The position numbers and the translations under genes were made by a program. DNA of 64,000 nucleotides from an uncultured Hungatella sp. (GTDB lineage Bacteria; Bacillota; Clostridia; Lachnospirales; Lachnospiraceae), in assembly GCA_910588325.1 (NCBI GenBank), contig CAJUPP010000004.1, forward strand, positions 21,403 through 85,402, in the 5' to 3' direction. The stretch's first letter is position 1, and every line of letters begins with the position of its first letter. Positions 8,215 through 18,400 of the stretch are shown here, in pieces. The notes beneath the pieces are model-generated. The model saw nothing but the letters and a program-made list of their open reading frames with translations. It made no database searches and was not told the DNA's origin.

Positions 8215-9644
8215 TTATTTATCCTCTCTGCTTTATAAATACCGTCTCCATACACCGCTATCCCAAATGAATCCACAACCTCCCCTGTAGTTTTGCTGCA
8301 TACCAGCACATTTACTCCCTGTTCTACAGTTTTATATTGAGTCGTATCAAAGAAAATACTGTTTTCGCCTCCTGCAGCTTTCATGGTCAGCGTATGATAT
8401 GGGTACCTTATCTGCCGCACCTGCTCCTGTTCCCTGGTAATTGCAATACACTCTACGTTGGTTCCGGAAATATGCCAGATACCTTCCGTTCCGTCTGACG
8501 GCACACTGAATGCAGACAGAAACACCTTTAAATTTCCGTCAGATTCCGGATATTCACTATCTACAGAAATAATAATATCAAGATCATCATTTTTTAACAG
8601 TTCAAACATCTGCTCCATATCCATGCAGTTCACAATATCCTGATAAGCAATCTCTGCCAGATGCCACCTGGAATTCTGCTCCCAGGAATCGTAAGCGTTA
8701 TCTCCCCTGTGATCTTCCAGATCATAATGACTTACCAGATAGTCCCCTAAATGTCTGGTAATTTTTTGATTTCCCCTGTAATTTAAATGCATGATATCAG
8801 ACACATCTTTCGTATAATCCAGATCCAGGTCTTGATAGAACAGATTATAATTTATAAACGGAACCTGATACTCCGCTGCAATATCAGAAGCCGTATTAAA
8901 ACACGCCTGTGACCACTCCGTAATCGTAGGATAGGGTGCAACCACAATCAGAAGAGGAATCTCCTCCCCTTTAGCCAGTTCGATGACTTTTCTATAGTAG
9001 TCTTCCGTCTTCCCGGAAAGTTCCTCTCTTTTTGCAACATTTCTTACATCATTTGCTTCCTGCGGTCTGGTATCCGTTGTACACATAAAGCCTTTCCAGT
9101 TGTCATACTGCAAGCTTCCCCTGTTAATCTGAAAATCTTCGCTTAAAAGTTCCTCATATCTGGAATGATATTGGAGATATCCCAACAAATACTGCCCCCA
9201 CTGTTCTTTAGGCGCACTTGCTTTGATGGCTTCCACCTTATTGCGGGACCATCTCATACCAAAGGTATTCTTGATAATCCTGCTCTGATCGCCATAATCA
9301 TCCTGCATCGTTACAAGAGAAGCTTCCAGCACAATCACCTTGGGCCGCTGATACTTTAAGGCTTCCTTCAGATAATAATAAGTATTCCACATAGGCTGAA
9401 TACTGCCGGCCAGATTGAACGAGGATATCCCATGATCATTCCACAGAACAGCCGTATTGATATCTGCAAAGGCCAGAGAAGGCCCCAGCACCAGCACATC
9501 AACCGTGCCTTCTTCCTGCTCATAAAACTTCTGCATGCTGTAAAGCCCGTCTCTGGACTTAAAGGACAAAACCTGATTTACCAGAGCCAATGCGGCAATC
9601 AACAGTATTCCAAAACCGGTAATCCGAAAAATTATCTTTTTCAC
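8211..9644 (-). CDS. SGNH-hydrolase-like membrane-anchored protein, MBOAT partner
   Basis: A single N-terminal membrane anchor (residues 5-27) is followed by an extracytoplasmic SGNH-like domain. The block I motif LVLGPSLAFAD carries the candidate Ser near residue 56, and KDVSDIMHLNYRGN carries the Asp-His pair near residue 280. This layout resembles AlgJ/AlgX and DltD-type partners of MBOAT transferases, which complete acyl transfer to a polysaccharide outside the membrane. The ATG at 9650 directly abuts GGGAGG, so the GTG at 9644 (6 bases after GGAGG) is the better start. The next upstream gene is the MBOAT protein. The exact acyl group is unknown. Confidence 0.8.
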   Translation of the reverse strand: MKKIIFRITGFGILLIAALALVNQVLSFKSRDGLYSMQKFYEQEEGTVDVLVLGPSLAFADINTAVLWNDHGISSFNLAGSIQPMWNTYYYLKEALKYQRPKVIVLEASLVTMQDDYGDQSRIIKNTFGMRWSRNKVEAIKASAPKEQWGQYLLGYLQYHSRYEELLSEDFQINRGSLQYDNWKGFMCTTDTRPQEANDVRNVAKREELSGKTEDYYRKVIELAKGEEIPLLIVVAPYPTITEWSQACFNTASDIAAEYQVPFINYNLFYQDLDLDYTKDVSDIMHLNYRGNQKITRHLGDYLVSHYDLEDHRGDNAYDSWEQNSRWHLAEIAYQDIVNCMDMEQMFELLKNDDLDIIISVDSEYPESDGNLKVFLSAFSVPSDGTEGIWHISGTNVECIAITREQEQVRQIRYPYHTLTMKAAGGENSIFFDTTQYKTVEQGVNVLVCSKTTGEVVDSFGIAVYGDGIYKAERINK

Positions 9645-9658
9645 AGACATCCTCCCTA

Positions 9659-11194
9659 TTAAAACTGGAAGTAAATAAAGGCCCCCGCATCATATCCCGA
9701 ACCATAATATCCATAGACAAACACCCAGACAACAAGCAGTATCATGACGCCCCACTGAAACAGCATATTCTGCTGTAAAAGCCACTGTCGCACAGATATT
9801 TTCAAAAAATACCGCAAAAGTCCGCAGACAATCAGCACCAGCATGCCAAACATCAGAATCTCCCATTCTGTCTGGTTTAACCCCAGCCCATAGAGTGATT
9901 GATCAAAAAAGATCCAGGGATTCCACAGGGAAAATGCCATTTTCCACATCTGAAATCCGCTTTTTAAACTGGCTGCCCGAAATAATGAATTGGCAAACAC
10001 TAACACCAGAAAGGTCCTGGCCATCTGAAACAGATGCCAGCTAAAGCACTCCGTGCGGATCTTGAGCACCTTTATCAACTTCTTAGACAATGGCTCAAAC
10101 ATCTGTCCTGCAATGATGACAAGTCCGTAAAACAAGCCTACTCCGAAAATGTAATTCCATCCGCCGCCATGCCAGAAACCTACCAGAAACCAGGAAACCA
10201 AGGTGACAATATAAAGCGGAATCTTCTTCCCCTTCTTTTTTCCCAGAATCTTTTTGGATTTGGCTCCCATATCCTGCATGACATTTGATTTCATCATAGG
10301 ATAATAGATATAATCCCTCAGCCAGCCGCCTAAAGTAATATGCCACCGCCTCCAGAATTCGGAAACGCTTCTTGATAAGAAGGGCAGATCAAAATTTTCC
10401 GGCAGACGGATGCCAAATAACTGGGACACCCCCAGACAGATATCGATTCCACCTGAAAAATCCGTATATAACTGTAACAAAAAACAAATTGCCGCAACCC
10501 AAATGTACAGTCCGGAATATACAAAATAATTTCCGTAAACTGCATTTACGATAACCGCAAACCGTTCTGAAATCACCAGCTTTTTAAAAAACCCCCACAC
10601 AATCCGCTGAAGTCCAAAAGTAACATTCTCATAATGGAATTTTTGTCCCTCTATCAGTTCATCAAACACCTCTCTCTTTCTGACAATAGGCCCTGCGATC
10701 AATAATGGAAAATATCCTGTAAATAATGCAACCTTAAGCGGATTTTTCTCCGCCTTTGCCGTCTCCCAATAGACATCCACCAGGTAACCTATCAGAGAAA
10801 GGGTATAGTATGAGATTCCTATGGGCGCCAGGATAGAAACCGGCTGAAGCGGTACAGCCTTCCCGAAAATTCCTGCCGCCGCTCTGACCCCATGAATAAA
10901 AAAGTTCAGTTCTTTCATGGCAACCAGACTGATTCCGTCTGCAGCAATACCGCAGATCAAAACTGCCCTGGAAATTCTCACGTTTTCCCTGTACTTATCC
11001 ACCAGTATTGCCGCTGCATACGTAAGCAGAATCACTGCCAGCATATACAGCGCCAGTTTTATACCATTGGCACTGATAACAAAATACCCGCTGAATCCAC
11101 ACAGTATCATCCAGCGAAATCTCACAGGCACCCCGTAGTAAAGTATCAATGCCAAAAGAACAGCAGCATAAAAAGAGAACGATATAATATTCAT
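9659..11194 (-). CDS. MBOAT family O-acyltransferase
   Basis: This is a membrane-bound O-acyltransferase of about 511 residues and about ten membrane segments. It passes acyl groups from the cytoplasm to an outside acceptor. The family signature SEFWRRWHITLGGWLRDYIY is present, as is WHGGGWNYIFG with the catalytic histidine. It belongs to the AlgI/DltB group. The ATG at 11194 is preferred over the TTG at 11206 because it lies just past the stop of the ACP gene. The ACP and FkbH-like genes directly upstream suggest that the donor is a carrier-protein-bound acyl or glyceryl thioester. Confidence 0.92.
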   Translation of the reverse strand: MNIISFSFYAAVLLALILYYGVPVRFRWMILCGFSGYFVISANGIKLALYMLAVILLTYAAAILVDKYRENVRISRAVLICGIAADGISLVAMKELNFFIHGVRAAAGIFGKAVPLQPVSILAPIGISYYTLSLIGYLVDVYWETAKAEKNPLKVALFTGYFPLLIAGPIVRKREVFDELIEGQKFHYENVTFGLQRIVWGFFKKLVISERFAVIVNAVYGNYFVYSGLYIWVAAICFLLQLYTDFSGGIDICLGVSQLFGIRLPENFDLPFLSRSVSEFWRRWHITLGGWLRDYIYYPMMKSNVMQDMGAKSKKILGKKKGKKIPLYIVTLVSWFLVGFWHGGGWNYIFGVGLFYGLVIIAGQMFEPLSKKLIKVLKIRTECFSWHLFQMARTFLVLVFANSLFRAASLKSGFQMWKMAFSLWNPWIFFDQSLYGLGLNQTEWEILMFGMLVLIVCGLLRYFLKISVRQWLLQQNMLFQWGVMILLVVWVFVYGYYGSGYDAGAFIYFQF

Positions 11195-11202
11195 GACAAT
11201 TC

Positions 11203-11442
11203 TCAAATCCTCTGAAGAATAATATCTGCCATCTCGCCTACGTTTTTCATGGTAGTCACCTCACCCATATTAAACTTCATGCCGAATTTCTTCTCTACGG
11301 CCACAATCAGATTAATATGCTCCAGGCTGTCCCAATCCTCAATATCGCCGGAAGTCGTATTGTCATCTACCTGAATTTCATCGTCATCAAATACATCCTG
11401 AAAAACCTGATTTAATTTTTCAAATACTTCTTCTCTTGTCAT
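11203..11442 (-). CDS. acyl carrier protein
   Basis: This small, acidic carrier protein has 79 residues. The phosphopantetheine site is DWDSLEHINLIVAVEKKF, with Ser39; the usual DSLDL is here DSLEH. It would carry the thioester loaded by the FkbH-like protein next to it and hand it to the MBOAT protein. The ATG follows GGAGGAATAACCG, and the gene begins 3 bp after the upstream stop. A role in fatty acid synthesis is unlikely in this context. Confidence 0.92.
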   Translation of the reverse strand: MTREEVFEKLNQVFQDVFDDDEIQVDDNTTSGDIEDWDSLEHINLIVAVEKKFGMKFNMGEVTTMKNVGEMADIILQRI

Positions 11443-11445
11443 CGG

Positions 11446-13227
11446 TTATTCCTCCACACTGATTACCTGATTTTTATTTTCATAGATTTGCGGTATCCTA
11501 AACTCCCACTCCGTATTTCCCGACTCATCCTCTTTTACTTTACAAAAGCCCTGAAGACCGTAAAATTCACGGACCATATTATTTTTTGCAGTTGGATAGT
11601 AAAAGCCTCTGACAGTCTCAATGCCGCACCCCTGACATCTATGGACCAAAGCGTCCATCATCGCATATTCCATATCCCTCTTTAACACCCGACAGCTCAT
11701 AAGCCATAGATCGATTCGGCATTCCTGTCCTTCTATATGGCCAATGACAACCGAAACCACACCATTGTCTCCAAACTTGTCCATCAGCTTTCCATAAAGG
11801 GTAATATATTCCGGATTTGCCGACAATTCTTCTATCTCTGCCTGGGTGTAGCGTCTGGTAGTAAGATTAAACTGGTTGCTCTTGTTGGACAGCTGGGCAA
11901 TTCTGGCCATGTAAATAGGTTCAAATGGCTTAATGGCTCCTTTCATCTCCAGAGAAAGCAGATAATCCTTATAATTCTCAAAGCTGGCCATCTGTTTGGT
12001 CCGCTTTATATTTTCCTTATACATCTCATTCCGCTTTAAATCATCTCCCGAAAGTGCTGTAACTTCAAAATATCCGGAACGGTCGATATTCTGGATATAC
12101 TCATGAACCTGTCCAATGTCCGGAGCGGATACTCCCTTCAGGCTTTCCCGCACAATATGCCGCTCTGCCGGATTGTCATCTACAAACACCAGACTTTCCG
12201 GAAGCAGGTTCAACTCTGATGCAATCTCGGCAAAATTCTGATTCTTTGGATTCCAGTTTGCCTTAATGCAGATAATGTCATCCTCCGAAAAAACACTGTC
12301 CGGATGATGAAGACCGGAAATCGCATTATCATAGTCATTTTTTGAATTGATATTCAGCAGGATACCCAGCTGTTTATGGGCTTTCAGATAATTCTGGAAC
12401 TCACTGTATACCTGTCCCTCCGGCTCCTCCGGCCCCAGAACAATATTATCCACACCGTCATCGCCGATGACACCGCCCCACAGAGTATTGTCCAAATCCA
12501 GGACAAATCCCTTTTTATTCTTTCCAAAAAGGGACTTGATAATGTTTGATACATTGAAAGCCAGATACGGAATGGCCGGCACGCAGAGGGCATACTTATA
12601 CATATGCCAGTAAAACGGGTCAGACCATGCTTTCAGGCCATAATCCGCAGATATATAATTGATATCGCAGATGTAAAAATTGTCATGGTTCTGGGCATAC
12701 TCATAAAACCTCATGTTTAACCGGGTCAAAAAATTGACGGCGCCGTGAATGTCACTGGCGTCTTTATTTCCCATGAGACGGTAAAAGGGCATCTCAAAAT
12801 TATTCTGAATAACCGGGCAGTGATATACCTGCAAAAGCCGGTTCCAGATGCCGGTAAATTTCTGTATCTCCGCATCCAGAAGGGCATCGATTTCTTCAGG
12901 CGTATTGGAAATCAAAGGGTAGGTGGAGATATTCCGATTGGATGTGTGAATATATATAATATCCGGAGCGAAAGCCTCCAGTTCCTCATTGGCAAACATG
13001 GCATCCTGGTAATACTGGTTGTATTCGGACTCATAGAATTTCGGCCGGATTCCCTGATTTAAAAGGAAAAGTTCCAGAATCAACTTAATATTGTTGGTTG
13101 TCGAGCCGCCTAAAATAGCAACTTTCTTTTGGAGGAAGGTGGTGTTTTCTTCCAGAAGCTGCTTTTTAATTTTTTTCTTTTTTAACAGAATGTATTCAGC
13201 GTCAAAAGGATATTCCAGACATTTCAT
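11446..13227 (-). CDS. FkbH-like HAD-IIIC enzyme with SGNH-like N-terminus and GNAT-like C-terminus
   Basis: The protein has 593 residues. The HAD core starts at residue 243 with LDLDNTLWGGVIGDDG, the FkbH signature, and continues with LVFVDDNPAERHIVRE. The first 230 residues look SGNH-like (ILGGSTTNN near 39-46), and the last 160 look GNAT-like. FkbH-family enzymes are known to dephosphorylate 1,3-bisphosphoglycerate and load a D-glyceryl group onto an ACP. The ACP gene follows immediately. It is the first gene of the operon, 61 bp below a promoter, with GGAG close to the ATG. A D-glyceryl product is inferred from the family, not shown here. Confidence 0.85.
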   Translation of the reverse strand: MKCLEYPFDAEYILLKKKKIKKQLLEENTTFLQKKVAILGGSTTNNIKLILELFLLNQGIRPKFYESEYNQYYQDAMFANEELEAFAPDIIYIHTSNRNISTYPLISNTPEEIDALLDAEIQKFTGIWNRLLQVYHCPVIQNNFEMPFYRLMGNKDASDIHGAVNFLTRLNMRFYEYAQNHDNFYICDINYISADYGLKAWSDPFYWHMYKYALCVPAIPYLAFNVSNIIKSLFGKNKKGFVLDLDNTLWGGVIGDDGVDNIVLGPEEPEGQVYSEFQNYLKAHKQLGILLNINSKNDYDNAISGLHHPDSVFSEDDIICIKANWNPKNQNFAEIASELNLLPESLVFVDDNPAERHIVRESLKGVSAPDIGQVHEYIQNIDRSGYFEVTALSGDDLKRNEMYKENIKRTKQMASFENYKDYLLSLEMKGAIKPFEPIYMARIAQLSNKSNQFNLTTRRYTQAEIEELSANPEYITLYGKLMDKFGDNGVVSVVIGHIEGQECRIDLWLMSCRVLKRDMEYAMMDALVHRCQGCGIETVRGFYYPTAKNNMVREFYGLQGFCKVKEDESGNTEWEFRIPQIYENKNQVISVEE

Positions 13228-13287
13228 TATCTCCGCCCCCTACTTTGACGATATTTGTATTTATAGGTAGTTTCCTTAATTACTGGT

Positions 13288-13316
13288 ATTTTAGTCTAGA
13301 TGGGTATTATTGTCAA
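13288..13316 (-). promoter_or_regulatory. sigma-A-type promoter of the heptose/acyl-transfer operon
   Basis: On the minus strand TTGACA (13316-13311) and TAAAAT (13293-13288) are separated by exactly 17 bp. Transcription would start near 13281, about 54 bases before the FkbH-like gene. It is the only strong promoter-like sequence seen upstream of the run of minus-strand genes that extends to position 1. Confidence 0.8.
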
Positions 13317-13425
13317 GAACTATTGCTGGAGCGGTATGACCGCTGTTGCTGTTTGAGAAATCGTGAAAGGTCCGCCCGGCGATAGAATGATATTGGAATA
13401 TAACGTTGAGTATTCGGAGGGTTTT

Positions 13426-14073
13426 ATGTTACGGTATGTGGATTTGAATGAGATTTCGGATGGGAAATTATATACGGCCAATGATATGGTTAAGGCTGGA
13501 TGCGGGGACTGTGAGGGATGTTCGGCATGTTGTGAAAATATGGCGGATACCATTGTTTTGGATCCTCTGGATGTGTTTCGTCTGGTCTCTCATTTAGGCT
13601 GTAACTTTCAGGAACTTTTAATAAGTCATGTTGAGCTGGGGGTTGTGGATGGGATTATTCTGCCTCATATGAAGAAAGGCGGCAAACCAGCAAGGTGCTC
13701 CTTTTTGAATGCGAAAGGACGCTGTGAGATACATGATTTCCGTCCGGGATTCTGCCGGTTGTTTCCTCTTGGCAGATATTATTCGGATGGAGGTTTTCAA
13801 TACTTTTTGCAGACGAAAGAATGCCCAAAGCCAAACCGCACCAAGGTTAAAGTCCGTAAATGGATTGATACTCCTGATTTTGAGCGATATGAACGATTTG
13901 TCTGTGACTGGCATTATTACTTAAAGGATTTTCAGGATAAAATTGCCGGGGGAAACCAGCCGCCAGACTTTGCAAAGAACGTCAGCCTTTTGATTCTTAA
14001 GAATTTCTACCAGCAGCCATTTAATGAAAACGAGGATTTCTATGGCCAATTTTATAATCGAATGAAACGGTAA
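13426..14073 (+). CDS. YkgJ-family cysteine cluster protein
   Basis: The protein has 215 residues with the cysteine cluster CGDCEGCSACCENM near residues 26-39, then ARCSFLNAKGRCEIHDFRPGFCRLFPLG and a later TKECPK. This is the YkgJ/CxxCxxxxC zinc- or iron-binding family of unknown role. The frame is open from 13363, but the ATG at 13426 has GGAGG 5 bases upstream and is chosen. It is divergent from the FkbH operon and convergent with the MATE gene, and no functional link to either is visible. Confidence 0.88.
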   Translation: MLRYVDLNEISDGKLYTANDMVKAGCGDCEGCSACCENMADTIVLDPLDVFRLVSHLGCNFQELLISHVELGVVDGIILPHMKKGGKPARCSFLNAKGRCEIHDFRPGFCRLFPLGRYYSDGGFQYFLQTKECPKPNRTKVKVRKWIDTPDFERYERFVCDWHYYLKDFQDKIAGGNQPPDFAKNVSLLILKNFYQQPFNENEDFYGQFYNRMKR

Positions 14074-14089
14074 CGCCTGACGGGCCGCC

Positions 14090-15433
14090 TTACAGGGCCC
14101 CTTCTTGCGCCCTCTGCCTCTTCTCCACACAAAAGTAATACGGCACTTCCGCCAAAAGCATCACACTCCATCCAATGGCACAGGCGAATGCCACCCCGTT
14201 AAGCCCCATCACCGGCGTCAGCACATACACAAAAATCACCCTCAGGCTGGTCTGTGTAAACGTCCCAAGCAGCGTCATCTTCATGCATTTCCTTCCCCTG
14301 AAATATCCCTGAAACCCATTGGTAAACCCGGGAAATATGTAAAAAAACGCCATAATCCCCAAGTACCCGCTTCCCAAAGACACAATCTCCCGATTCTGCC
14401 CTGTTACAAACAGTCTCATAATCGGCTCCTTAAGAACCAGAGTCACCGCACAAATCAAAACCCAATAGCAAAATTCCAGTCCCAGCCCTGTCTTAAACCC
14501 CTTTTTAATCCGTTCCTGTTTCCCTGCCCCTGCGTTCTGGGCAATAAACGTGGTAATCCCGTTGGAAATGCTCTGCTCCGGGGTAAACGCAAAAGAATCA
14601 ATTCGGTTCACCGCATTGAATGCCGCAATTACATCCACTCCCATAGGATTCACCGCCCCCTGAATCAGCAATTTTCCAATGGGCTGACAGGACTGCTGAA
14701 GGGCCGTCACACTGCCATACTGCAGTGTCTGCTTTAATAAATCCCTGTCTATCTTAAATTCTGCCGGCTTCAGCTGAAGAAGCGGAACCTTCCTGTACAC
14801 ATACCAGATACACAAAATCGCTGACAGTGCCTCGGCAATCACCGTGGTTGCCGCAGAGCACACAATTCCAAAACGGAAAATTCCTATAAGAATCACATCC
14901 AGCACTCCGTTAAGCACAGAGCAAAAAGCCAGAAACTTCAATGGTGTCTTGGAATCTCCCACGCTTTTCATAGCCGACGATATAGCATTATAAAAAAAGG
15001 TAAAGGGAGCCCCCAGGAAAATAATCCGAAGATACGTAGAGGCTATCCCCAAGATTTCCTCCGGCACAAAGAGAGCTTTTAACAGAGGGGTGGTAACAAG
15101 CATCCCCAAAAACACAACCGCCAGGGAAAAATATACTCCAAACACCGCCGTTGTTGCCATCTCTTTCTTTACCATGCTCTCTTTTTTTCCGCCGAAAAAA
15201 TTACTCATCAAAACTGACGCACCGATACAGATACCGGAAATCCCAAGGACGATGATGTTCATCACCGGACTGGCGGTTCCCACTGCCGCCAAGGCTTGTT
15301 TCCCTATGAACCGCCCTACAATAATTGAATCCACAGCATTGTACGTCAGCTGAAATAAATTACCCAAAATCAGCGGAATCGAATATGAAATCAAATGGCG
15401 GGAAATCCCTCCCTCTGTCATATCGGTAACCAT
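14090..15433 (-). CDS. MATE family multidrug/cation antiporter
   Basis: This polytopic inner-membrane transporter has 447 residues and about twelve hydrophobic segments. The N-terminal YSIPLILGNLFQLTYNAVDSIIVGRFIG is typical of the MATE family, and a second repeat follows (CQPIGKLLIQGAVNPMG). These proteins export cationic drugs or metabolites using Na+ or H+ gradients. The ATG follows GGGAGGCAGTGTC. It begins 23 bp after the 1346-residue glycosyltransferase gene, so it may be the last gene of that operon, though a glycan role is not suggested by the sequence. Confidence 0.9.
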   Translation of the reverse strand: MVTDMTEGGISRHLISYSIPLILGNLFQLTYNAVDSIIVGRFIGKQALAAVGTASPVMNIIVLGISGICIGASVLMSNFFGGKKESMVKKEMATTAVFGVYFSLAVVFLGMLVTTPLLKALFVPEEILGIASTYLRIIFLGAPFTFFYNAISSAMKSVGDSKTPLKFLAFCSVLNGVLDVILIGIFRFGIVCSAATTVIAEALSAILCIWYVYRKVPLLQLKPAEFKIDRDLLKQTLQYGSVTALQQSCQPIGKLLIQGAVNPMGVDVIAAFNAVNRIDSFAFTPEQSISNGITTFIAQNAGAGKQERIKKGFKTGLGLEFCYWVLICAVTLVLKEPIMRLFVTGQNREIVSLGSGYLGIMAFFYIFPGFTNGFQGYFRGRKCMKMTLLGTFTQTSLRVIFVYVLTPVMGLNGVAFACAIGWSVMLLAEVPYYFCVEKRQRAQEGAL

Positions 15434-15456
15434 GACACTGCCTCCCTAACGGTTTT

Positions 15457-18400
15457 TTACATAAAATCCTCTCGAATCACTCTCCAGGCCGCATCCATGC
15501 TGTAATGCCTGCGGACATACTCCTGGGTCCTTCTGCTCATATCCAGGCACTGCTGCGGATTCTGATATAGCCATGCCACAGACTCTGCAAATTCCCGAGG
15601 CCTGTCTTTAATCACCATAACATGTTCCGCATCGTAGATTCCTTCTGCCCCGATAGACGTGGTGACAATGGCTGCGCCATGATACAGGGCCTCTACTACC
15701 TTTCCTTTTACTCCTGCCCCATAGCGCAGAGGAACCACCACAATTCTGGTGCGGTCATACAGCTGTACCAGCTCCTCTTCGCTGACAAAGCCTTTGATTA
15801 CGATACCATTTCCCGGCTGTTCCAGTGCCTGGATTTCTTCCGTCACCCGGGAACCTACCACGTAAAATTCCGGCGGCTGATCCCCGTCTGCCTCCATCTT
15901 TTCCCGGATAAGAGGATATACCTCTCTGACGAACCAAAGCACCGCATCTGCATTGGGCGGATGGGCAAAACCGCCTACAAACAGAATCCCTTCCCTCTTT
16001 GCAAAATCCTGAGGAATATTCTCCTTGAACTCTTCATAGACATACGCCACAATATCCTTCACCGGTATATCCTCATCCTCTGCTTTAATGGCATCTCTCT
16101 CAATGTAAGAAGGATAGTAAGATACTGCTGCCTTGTACATCAGGGACATTTCCACAGATTTCCAGTATTCCGAAGCCTGCCGTCTCTGCAAATCTCCGGT
16201 AAGGGCATACTCTCTGCCTTCCCGCAAAAAATGCAGGTCATGTCCATAGTAAATTACCTTTATATCGGTATTCTCTTTTATAAAATCAATATATTTTGAT
16301 GCAATATGAGGACGGTTCAGATACGCTGCCGCAATATCATTTCCATGGTCTTTCAGCCAGTCCCATATTCCCACCTGATAATCCTGCCCGTATAAAATCT
16401 CGATTCCCATCTGCTCAAGCACTGTGGAATAAGGATCTTCATGAAGGAAATTATCGCCTAAAAACTTTACTACATATCCTTTTCTTAAAAACATTTTTAA
16501 GTACTGGAATGTGGTTTTGGATCCTGCATCTTTATCGTAAGTAGGCACATAATGATCCACCACCAGAATAATTTTCTTTCCCTGACTCCGCTCCCTTGCA
16601 CGGAACGGATCCGGATTTCCGTTGTTCTCACATTGCTTTTCCAGCTGTGCCTGCCATTTTTCTTTCAGCTTTTCGCTGTTTACGACTTGATACCGTTTCA
16701 TGCCAAAGCCTTCCACATCGGTTCCGTTGGAAACTCCCTCAAAATGAATAACCTTGGAAAGAGGCTGGTATACAACCCGATATCCTGCTTCCCTCACGGC
16801 AAAAGCCAGGTCCGAATCCTCACAATAAGCGGGGGCAAAACGGGTGTCAAAGCCTCCTATCTGCTTCCACAGATCAGTGGAGAGAAGAATCGCCGCACCA
16901 GAAATGTAATCCACATCTTTTACATAGTTATATTCCGGCTTGTCCGGATTGTCCAGACGCCCATAGTTCCACCCGGAACCGTCGCTCCAGATAATCCCGC
17001 CAGCCTCCTGGAGCCTGCCGTCCGGATAGACTAACTTTGATCCCACCATGCCGATGGATTCATCCGACTGGATCAGATTCACAAGGGAAGACAGCCACCC
17101 TTCGGTCACCTGAGTATCATTGTTTAAAAACATCAGGTACCGCCCCCGGGCAGACTGGGCCCCGTGATTGCAGTTTTTCAGAAATCCCTGGTTGGTACTG
17201 CCCCGGCAGATAACAAGTCCTTCTGCGTAACGGTCTAAATGTTCCGTCGCGTCGGTTGACACGTCATCTGCGATAATCACCTCATAAGACACATCCTTTG
17301 TATGCTCCAAGATGGACAAAAGGCATGCGTATGTGTAATGAATCTGATTGTATACCGGAATGATAATGGATACCGCCGGCTGTTCTACATAAGGAAACCT
17401 CAGTTTTCCGTGCTCCTTATACTGACTTCCTATAGCAAAATCGCCGTCCTTTAAATTCTTCCCTTCTTCGGACGTATACAGTTTCAAAGAATGAACCGGG
17501 TGGAACAGATACTCTTTCAGATAAGATAATTTTTTCCGTTTTACCGTCCCCCTGGGATATTTCTCGTTAAACTTCTCCCCCAGCTTTCTGCGGACTTTAA
17601 AAATCAAGGCCTCGTGACGGTTTAAATAAGTCAGGGTCTTTCCTTCCTCTTCTACCTCATGCCGCAGATCCTTTATTATAATCTCCAGATTGGTTACATG
17701 ATTGTTGGTCAGCCGCTGTACCTCCGTCATCTTTCGGATGGCCGTATCCTTTTCCTTTAGCTGCAGTTTTATCTGCTCCAAACGCTCCCTGGTTCGCTCC
17801 AGTTCTCCGTCTACCTTAGCCAGTTCCCTGGCATTTTTCGTCTTTACCAGATAATTCTCCAGGTAAATCTGCTGGTTTTCCCCATGGACATACTGTTGAA
17901 AAGATAGTTCCATGCCGCCAAACACCTTCTGCTCTTCCTGCGTAATATCAAATTTCAAAAGCCAGTCCTCCACAGAGGAACAAGCTGTAAGAATACTGTG
18001 ATATTGGCGGTAAAAATAAAAGAGAATCCGGTATTCAATAAACCTTACTGGTATGGGGAATTGGAACACCCACTCATAATCCAGGCAATACATGCCATTA
18101 TCGGTCAGAAGAATATTTTCAAATAAAGCATCAATGTTAGATATCTCCAGACATTCCTGTCCTTCAAACAGATGTTGAAACTGATCTTTTGCCTCAGCCG
18201 CCGAGGGCTTTCTTCCGTCTGAATCTCCAAATACCTCTAAAAACTCCGGTGTTACAGAAAAATGAATCCTGCAGGTCTTTTTCACCGCCAGAACCTGATC
18301 CATAGCCTTTTGAATCGTTCTTACCAGCGCTTTCCCTTCCTGAATCTCCTCCCCCAGCTGCTGCGCCAAAGTTTTTCCAACCATATAAGGGAACTCTGCA

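Noticed and set aside
13330..13344. Small AGCGGT-ATG-ACCGCT hairpin between the FkbH operon and the YkgJ gene
   Set aside because: Only 6 bp of stem and no T-run; it is too weak to call a terminator or operator with confidence.
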